DNA of 64,000 bases from Symbiodinium sp. CCMP2592 (taxonomy: Eukaryota; Sar; Dinophyceae; Suessiales; Symbiodiniaceae). The DNA lies in NCBI GenBank assembly GCA_905221615.1, contig CAJNDT010000504.1, positions 124,001 to 188,000 on the forward strand, given 5' to 3'. This document shows, one piece after another, positions 57,661 through 64,000 of this stretch. The notes beneath the pieces are model-generated. The model searched no databases and was not told the DNA's origin. It was given only the letters and a program-made list of their open reading frames with translations. Position numbers and translations under genes: made by a program. Numbering within the stretch: the first letter of the stretch is position 1; each line of letters starts with the position of its first letter.

Positions 57661-59577
57661 TTTCCCAATCGGCAGAAACAATATCAGCAAATTGAGCCGC
57701 AGATATCTCCCATATCTTGAAGACCCAACCATCCAGTGAAATGCAGGTCCCATCTCTTTGGAGTTCCCATCCCAGGTCATGTAATTGGTTGAGAAAAAGA
57801 GACACCATACCCTTCGTGGCCCTTTTGAAGAATGCTTTCTTCTGGATTGCCAAGTCCCAAACTTCTTGAAGCAGAGGTAAGTCCCTTGCCATCAATCGGA
57901 GCAATGCAGAGAAACGATACTTCGCAAGGTAAAGCACCGGTTCATAGCATGTTCCCGAAAATAAAGGCGTTAGGTAGTGCAAATGGTACTGCTTCTTGCC
58001 CCATACAGAGTGGTTGCACTTGGCCCTTACTTCACGAATAAAGTCCTTGCCAGTTGCCCAAGTTTGTGCACCGAAGAAGACCAACGGCATGATCCCACGT
58101 GTGACAATCTGTGTTTTGATCTTCTCGGACCATGGCATATACTGCAGGCGGTTCAGTAAAACCTTTGACTTCGTCCATCTCTCGTCCCGAATGTGGGCTG
58201 AAAGCTGTTTGGCAGTCTGGAAGTTGATACCCAAGCCTTCAAAGTTCTTCACCAGCCCTAGCCGAAAGCCTTGTCCACCCAATAAGGCCTGCAGCTTCCT
58301 AGCCAGTTTCTGATCCGTGGCAAAAACCCCAGACTTTGGCAAAGACAAAAGAAGGCCAAATTTCTGCGCAAGTTTGTCCAATTGCATAATAGCTTCTGCC
58401 AACAAATGGGCGTCACCGTTGAGCATCACCCAATCATCAACATAAGAAAAAAGGGTCGTCGATGTCTTTCGCTGCATTGCCAATGTAAAAACCCACGTCA
58501 AGAGTATCATCTGGCCGACCGCGATAGGGCATCCTTCTGGTACACCAACCATAGATAGTTGTGCACTGCCCCAGTGGTCACCACACTTGAAATGCCTTTG
58601 CAAATCAGAGAGGAAAGAAGAGTATGGCTTCCACAAAGCACCCAATCCTAAGCGGTGGTTGATCTTCTCCAACAATTCGCGCAGTAAAGTGTTATAGGCT
58701 TTAGAGAAATCCAGACTGACTCCATACATAGGTTGTCCCGTCAGTAAAGATTTTTCCAATCGACTTTGGACTGCACCCACCATATCACCAGAGCATCTTC
58801 CCGGCACTGAACCAAATAAGGTTTTGGGTAAGTGCGGTGTCACATGTCTGAGCAGTTTCCGCGTCATAATCTTTGCCCATAAGCGATATACTGAAGCCAG
58901 AACAGTGATTGGTCTCGTCGTTGTAATGTCTCCAATCTCTGTTGTTTTGTGAAGCAATGCCATTCTCGCCCTCAGCAAAGCCTGTGGCCAAACACCTGTT
59001 TTCGTGAAAAGATTGAGTAGATCGAGGAGGTGTGGGTGGAGCGCAAGTGGTAATGCTTTCAACTCATAGTTGGAGAAACCATCCATTCCACGAGCCTTTT
59101 TGGTAGAAAGTTTGGAAAGGGCCCATTGCAAATCCTGTTGATCCACATTGCAATCCAACACCGGTAACTGGGGAAGAAAATCAATAGCCTCCATCACTTC
59201 CACATCATCTGCATCAGAGCATCGCTTGGTATTCCAAAAGGATTTCCAGTATTGACCGGCAACCTCTGTGATCTCCTGCGGGATGGCCGAAGGCCTGTGC
59301 TGTTGTATATAACCTGATGTAAAAGTCCCCACAACATCAGCAAGGTGGATTTTGCCCGAAACAATCTTGGACACAACAGCCGAAGACGTTCCCTGAGTCC
59401 ATCTGCATCCCACATGAATGCATTGCAAATCATCGTGGACTGGAATGCAAACGAAAGATCTTTTCCCACGGGCTCTGCACAGCTGGATTTGTAAAGAGGA
59501 AGGGATATCCAGCGAGTCAACTCTGGGCATTCCCGGCGGCTTGATGGCACTAAAGTGCTTGTGGCCACCATTTTTTC
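57650..59577 (-). CDS. LINE ORF2 reverse transcriptase
   Basis: Motifs in order: KKARGMDGFSNYELKALP, ARMALLHKTTEIGD with TRPITVLASVYRLWAKIM, LFGSVPGRCSGDMV, motif A GVSLDFSKAYNTL, motif B GVPEGCPIAVGQMILLTWVF, motif C FSYVDDWVML, then a thumb with GLLLSLPKSGVFATD and LGINFQ. The frame is open over almost 700 codons. It is joined to the endonuclease by a frame change at a run of six T on the plus strand (59571-59576). Confidence 0.85.
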
Positions 59578-61238
59578 CAATCATCATGGAAGACCTTTCT
59601 AGTGCACTGAGCACGAGAATTCCTAGCCAACGGACTCCAATGAATCTCGTCGTTCTTAAGAACATCAAGCATAACTTTGGCTACAGCCGCTGAAGGGAAA
59701 CCCAAAGGGAACTCTTGATAATGTACATCCATCCACCACTTCTGGAAGCAACCAGGGAAACCTGAGGACGCAAGTATTGCTCTCCATGTCTGTCTTCGGG
59801 CTTGGTCAGCATTGCAGTAAGGCCGGGAGCCGTTCTCATGGCGCGACATAGCCCGCATCTGTGCCACATAGGTCGCAATTCTTCGAACCTGACGAACTCT
59901 GTGTCTAAGCAGGATGTTCGTTTCATCACCTGTAGGTTGAAACTCGCCCAATGTCGCAGAAAGGGTAGGCGATTCCAGGAAGGGTACCTTGTGGAAAACA
60001 GAGCGACCACGCGAAAAGAAATGTTTCGGAGGCCTTGGTTCAGCCTTCTTCTCCAATGCATAGGCAACCGATCCCTCATAGGCCCGGACAAAGGCAGTCC
60101 ATGCCACCTCACTGTCACCAGTTTTCAGCGCTGACTGTAAATCCCTATCCAGAGCCGCAGGGATGTAAGCCATCTTCAATTCATGTTCAAGCAAGTTGAG
60201 CTTTGAGGCATCCAACGGCATCCGGAATGAACTCGCCTGCTGGGGTAAAAGGTTCCAATCAAAGGTGGCAAAGACAGATTTGTGGTCAGTCTCCGGCTGT
60301 TCAGAAACACCAAAGTGTTGGAGGGCCACCGCAGCTTTGGGGTTGACCAAGATGTAGTCAATCCTCGAGTCCTCTTTGAAAGTACAAGCAGGTTCACGAC
60401 CATCCTTTGCTTGTTGCCAGATGGCTGCATCCTGCCATCCTTGGTCCTGTAACAGTTGCCACGCAAGGAGGGCCTGAACATCCATGTTGATGTCACCCAC
60501 AATAATCGCTGGGCAGTCCAAGGCAGATGCCCTCTGGGCCACCTCTCGCAAAAGATCTTCATTTCGCAGTTCAGCATCAGGGTGGCCTTGATGAAAACCG
60601 TAAATAACACAGACATAGATAAGTCCGACCGGGGCAACCAGGAAAGAATCAACCACTCGTCCTGTCTGCCAGGATTCCGGAGTCCACTGGGCTCGCAGTG
60701 ATCTCATAGGCATTTTCGACAAGATTGCAGACCCAATCGCTTGCCCTTTGGTCTCACATTGTCTGCCATCCGAAAAGCATCTCCTAGCTGCCGCCTTGCT
60801 GCAAACCAGGTGTCTGCCAGCCATGTTAGCTTGTTTCGCTGCTTTCTGTTGTACAAAGACTGTTGCCGCCGTCTCAGAAAAGAAAACCACATCTGCTGCA
60901 TGTAAGAATCGCCCATCATCCAAAAAAGCGTTGAGGCTCTGAACATTGAGGCCAGCCACTGTCATGAGACCAGTCTTGGGTCCAGGGTTCGCAGCCTCCC
61001 CAACTCGCTGTAATTGATTCCAGGGTGGCGGGTGCCAAATGCACCCAAAAGGCTCCATCATGGTCCGCGGGTAAAATGAATTATACATCGAATTTGCTCC
61101 ACGAAAGCTCTTTCCAGCAGAGTTGCCGTCATCCACGCCAAAGGGGAGCTGCATGAAAACACATCCATCAGCTGGTCGGTAGTTGTTGCCAGCTGTCCAT
61201 TGCACACCACTCAGAAGTGAATCCAAGTGAATTTTCAT
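59571..61238 (-). CDS. LINE ORF2 endonuclease domain
   Basis: ATG at 61238 (MKIHLDSLLSG). The AP-endonuclease motifs are LNVQSLN, VVFFSETAAT, YGFHQGHPDA, GDINMDV, SRIDYILVNP and ETDHKSVFATFDW, so all catalytic positions are kept. The frame runs out a few codons after the six-T run, where reverse transcriptase continues in another frame. Confidence 0.82.
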
Positions 61239-61239
61239 T

Positions 61240-61256
61240 GGAGGCAAAATGCCTCC
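61240..61256 (-). promoter_or_regulatory. Hairpin between LINE ORF1 stop and ORF2 start
   Basis: GGAGGCAAAATGCCTCC forms a perfect 7-bp stem with a 3-nt loop. It lies between the ORF1 stop (61266-61268) and the ORF2 ATG (61236-61238). It could help reinitiation. That role is inference. Confidence 0.5.
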
Positions 61257-61265
61257 TTGTACATG

Positions 61266-63983
61266 TCACTGCTTGGGCTTCTTTCCATCGGCCTCCTTCT
61301 CCTTGGTTGGGGAGGGAGTCCTTTTCCGCATCGTACCAATCTGGCTCCGGACCTCCACCATGAGCTCATCCTTGAGGCTTGCCTGGGAGGTGGTCAGGTC
61401 CTTGGCAATGTCGGCCCGGTGCCCATCTAGAGCCGATGTAATCGAAGCTGTGTGCTGCATGAGCTGTGCAGTGATAGTGGCCGTGATACTGGAGATGCCC
61501 GTAGCAAGCTCATTGTTGATCTTCTCCTGCTTCTGGTTGGTGGCAACAACCTCCTTCTTGAACCCATCGAGGTCTTCCTTGAGCATTGCGTAAGAAGATT
61601 GCTGCTCCTTGTGAAGCTGATCCAGCTTCTTCTGGATTCGGTCTTCCAGATCCGAGGTAGTCGAGTCGGAGTCCACTTGCATCGCAAACTGTGCACCCGG
61701 GGTAGGTCTGGCCATTGTTTGGTCCGGCATGAAAACAGAAGAACTTGCAACGATCCATGGGTTGGCTCCTTTGGCAAAGGTTTTGGATTTACCTTTGCCT
61801 GCAGCTTTGCCCTTGCCTTTGTCGGTCCTTTCTGTAATTAACACAGTCCCATGGGAAGCCAGGTGCACAAGATTCTCCGGCTGTTGCTCTGCTCCCACCA
61901 ACCATGTTCGTGGGTGTAGCTGCTTGATGACCAGAGCCTCCCACTTTATGTCATTGATGAACTTTTGCACTTCCGCTTTGGAGCAGCAGAGTGGCATGTT
62001 TTGCAGATCAAAGTGCTTCTGGATCTTGAGGTCATAAGGCGTGTTGGCCAGAGGCTTCCAGGCTGGAACCCATTTCTGCTTGAGCTTCGTAAACTCCGAC
62101 GCTTTGACACGAATGCCAAAGCCCGTCTTGTTTCTGACCAATCCCATCGCAGTAGGTTCTGTGTTGGCTTTAACCAACACCTCAGCCAATGGCTTGTCCT
62201 GGAACCACACCACCTTGTATGTATGGTCCGGCGCGCCATCCTCTGTCCTTGGAGAGAAGTAGATGCCCTCACAGACCGACTTCAAGATTGCCTCCTTGTA
62301 CTGCTTCTTGATGCGGAGCATGACAAACATAGTCTGGGCCGCCCTGGCATCCGTGGTGGGTTTGCCAGCAGCAAAGCATCGGCGACCCCAGGTCGCAAAG
62401 AGGGCCTCCTCCAAGGTCGGGATCCTCGACTTGAGAAACTTCAGCGGGGCATCTGCAATCTCATCCCATTCAGGGATCTCCTTCTGAACCATCTCGCAAG
62501 CTAACACCACCGCCTCAAGCTCGTCCACCTTGATCCTGGAGGATTCACCAGCAAGAGTCACCTTCTTGGCTCCAAAGTTGATCATCTGTGCTCGCACCAA
62601 AATTCTGGCATCTTGGGCATTCCGACATGGAACTTCAACCTGCTGCATGTCAAAGCTTCCCGCATTGAGGAAAGATGATCCCACAACTATCGCTGCAAGT
62701 TCTCCAGAGGACATCGTCTCTTGATTCTGTAGCAGCAATTCCGCCTCCCTTTCCGTGACCAGGGCAACCCCGACAGATCCATGTGAAATCTTCGTCAAAG
62801 CCTGTGGGGTGGACCCATCTTCCATCTGAAAGAAGGAGCACCCCAGCTTCCACGATCCTTTGTCCTGCAGGGCTTGCATCCACGGATCCGACGTCATCAG
62901 AGGATCAGGGCCAACATCCTTCTGCAAGTCCTTGGCCTTGGGGCGATGCTTTGCTTCAGACTCCTTGACCAATCTGGTGGGGCAGGCAGCTTTCAGTTTG
63001 CCCCACGGGTCCCGTGAGGAATATGCTTCACGGATGCCTTTGTCCCCCACATGTTCACGGATTTCACGGATCCGTTCATCCAGGGATTCTTCCGGCACAC
63101 CTTTCGCTGCCAGCAAACCACGTAACTTGGTGACTGGATTCTGAACTGGGACACATGCACATAGGGCAGAAGAGGCCAATACCCTTCCGAACAGTGTGAA
63201 GTACGTAGATCCAATAGGTAGCCCCCATTCATCCAAGACAATCTGCTGAAGGCTTCTGTCGTCATTCTGTCCCACAGCTAGGACCCGGCTCTGGAAGGCC
63301 AAGTAGACCGCAGAAGACATGTCCTTGTAGGTCATGGGCTCAGAGAAGGGCATACCGCGGACTGGCGGCTCGGCCGTCGAAGGTGTGGCCTCCTCACCCG
63401 GTGGTGGGCGGTCCTCATCGTCTGTCATCGGCTGCGTGTCATCCAGAGGAGGGTCGGTGACCGGTCCTCCTTCGCTGCTCTCATTGTCTTCAGGCTGGGG
63501 TGTATCTGGAAGGGTTCGCTCGATCTCATCCAGCTGTTTGAACACATCCACATCTTGCCACTCGTGGTCTGAGTGGTTGTCCCATCGAAGTCTGAAGAAG
63601 TCACCATTGAGGGCAGGTAGTGGCCACTGCAACTCATCAACAATCTCCCCATTGAGCATGACAATGTCCGGAAAGGAGCCATGTGCATCCAGATAGGTAG
63701 TGGCAAGGTCCGACTTCTGGATAGGGTCTGGCAACCAATGTGCTTGTGGGATGGCTGCATCCACCAGCACCAATGCCTTGCTGGTGGAGCTGGAGATGAC
63801 CTCTCCAACCACAATCCACCGTGCCATGATCGGGTCCTGGCACCTGACCGGAACAGCAACCAGGCGCTCAGCCGGAATGAGCAGGAAGTCTGCAATCTTC
63901 TGGTGGACTGATTCCGTGCTCTCGTCATCATCCAGCAGCAGGTCGTGGTAGCCACAGAAGGCCTCAAACAGGCGGTGTGTCAT
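61266..63983 (-). CDS. LINE ORF1 protein, about 905 residues
   Basis: First ATG at 63983; the frame is open to the window edge, so the start may lie further upstream. The first 150 residues look folded (MTHRLFEAFCGYHDLLLDDD), followed by an acidic Pro-rich linker. A long alpha/beta part follows (WKLGCSFFQMEDGSTPQAL, MFVMLRIKKQYKEAILKSV), then a Lys-Gly basic tract (KGKGKAAGKGKSK), and a C-terminal coiled coil (LEDRIQKKLDQLHKEQQSS) ending in a basic tail. It probably binds LINE RNA. No named domain was recognised. It is intact. Confidence 0.75.
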   Translation of the reverse strand: MTHRLFEAFCGYHDLLLDDDESTESVHQKIADFLLIPAERLVAVPVRCQDPIMARWIVVGEVISSSTSKALVLVDAAIPQAHWLPDPIQKSDLATTYLDAHGSFPDIVMLNGEIVDELQWPLPALNGDFFRLRWDNHSDHEWQDVDVFKQLDEIERTLPDTPQPEDNESSEGGPVTDPPLDDTQPMTDDEDRPPPGEEATPSTAEPPVRGMPFSEPMTYKDMSSAVYLAFQSRVLAVGQNDDRSLQQIVLDEWGLPIGSTYFTLFGRVLASSALCACVPVQNPVTKLRGLLAAKGVPEESLDERIREIREHVGDKGIREAYSSRDPWGKLKAACPTRLVKESEAKHRPKAKDLQKDVGPDPLMTSDPWMQALQDKGSWKLGCSFFQMEDGSTPQALTKISHGSVGVALVTEREAELLLQNQETMSSGELAAIVVGSSFLNAGSFDMQQVEVPCRNAQDARILVRAQMINFGAKKVTLAGESSRIKVDELEAVVLACEMVQKEIPEWDEIADAPLKFLKSRIPTLEEALFATWGRRCFAAGKPTTDARAAQTMFVMLRIKKQYKEAILKSVCEGIYFSPRTEDGAPDHTYKVVWFQDKPLAEVLVKANTEPTAMGLVRNKTGFGIRVKASEFTKLKQKWVPAWKPLANTPYDLKIQKHFDLQNMPLCCSKAEVQKFINDIKWEALVIKQLHPRTWLVGAEQQPENLVHLASHGTVLITERTDKGKGKAAGKGKSKTFAKGANPWIVASSSVFMPDQTMARPTPGAQFAMQVDSDSTTSDLEDRIQKKLDQLHKEQQSSYAMLKEDLDGFKKEVVATNQKQEKINNELATGISSITATITAQLMQHTASITSALDGHRADIAKDLTTSQASLKDELMVEVRSQIGTMRKRTPSPTKEKEADGKKPKQ

Positions 63984-64000
63984 CTGAACAGGTGGTGGCT

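Larger units (their letters stand above)
56702..64000 (-). mobile_element. LINE on the minus strand with ORF1 and ORF2; 5' end beyond the window
   Basis: It reads from 64000 down to about 56702: ORF1 (63983-61266), a 27-bp gap with a hairpin, and ORF2 with endonuclease, reverse transcriptase, zinc finger and RNase H. Three frame changes interrupt ORF2. Catalytic residues are otherwise present. The 3' end is not precisely defined, and no target duplication could be checked because the 5' end is outside. Confidence 0.82.

Noticed and set aside
1-64000. tRNA, rRNA, 5S or complete spliced-leader RNA genes
   Set aside because: None were recognised by eye on either strand; a covariance-model scan would be needed to exclude diverged copies.

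Overview
This window looks like eukaryotic nuclear DNA from a dinoflagellate, probably a symbiodiniacean or a relative. This is inferred from content rather than from any marker gene. The coding strands carry Lys-Gly-Lys-Gly tails, LINE and tyrosine-recombinase (YR) retroelement proteins of types common in dinoflagellate genomes, and a retroelement-linked cytosine methyltransferase. A host gene has a possible GA-AG intron with the AG|G acceptor context typical of dinoflagellates. No rRNA, tRNA, bacterial operon or CRISPR array was recognised. Host genes are sparse; most of the window is retrotransposon sequence, much of it nested.

Layout. 1-1344: right end of a YR retroelement (element D). 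1345-2496: small LTR-type element with a charged Gag-like ORF and an LTR candidate. 2580-3470: simple-sequence DNA. 5024-6343: host glycosyltransferase (GT92-like) gene. 6.7-8.9 kb: mostly non-coding, with two weak minus-strand exon candidates. 8960-11135: decayed LINE. 11172-46362: a nest of three YR retroelements of one family. Element A (decayed) is split twice. Element B (14400-36632) sits in A's gag ORF, and B's recombinase ORF is itself interrupted by a 12.3-kb LINE (16289-28557) with a perfect 16-bp target duplication. Element C (36786-46362) sits further along the same gag ORF of A. 46371-47885: 5' end of a copia-like element, ending in an in-frame fusion to a LINE reverse transcriptase (47886-50105). 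50429-51934: remnant of a C5 cytosine methyltransferase ending in a 57-bp minisatellite. 52581-55060: multi-exon host gene. 55921-56442: small coiled-coil gene. 56702-64000 (minus strand): a LINE with ORF1, endonuclease, reverse transcriptase and RNase H.

The YR family is the most interesting system. Its order is: left repeat A1; recombinase ORF; cysteine/tryptophan-rich ORF; Gag ORF with a CCCH finger; Pol ORF; then B1-A2-spacer-B2, the split direct repeats of Ngaro-type elements. Pol begins with a module that has the H-x-D...H...R signature of Fe(II)/2-oxoglutarate dioxygenases, followed by a possible degenerate methyltransferase-like module, reverse transcriptase and RNase H. The module is conserved between the diverged copies B and C. 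All three families visible here (B, C, D) share a junction made of a hairpin, a 34-39 nt spacer, GAACGG, and a GTG-dyad-CAC palindrome whose inner bases covary. These elements are also strongly enriched for CATT on the sense strand, inside and outside ORFs.

The LINE nested in B adds C2H2 fingers, a PCNA-binding-like motif, a ubiquitin-specific-protease-like domain and a 1.1-kb overlapping ORF. Together the window shows retroelements that have taken on host-type DNA-modification and deubiquitination functions.
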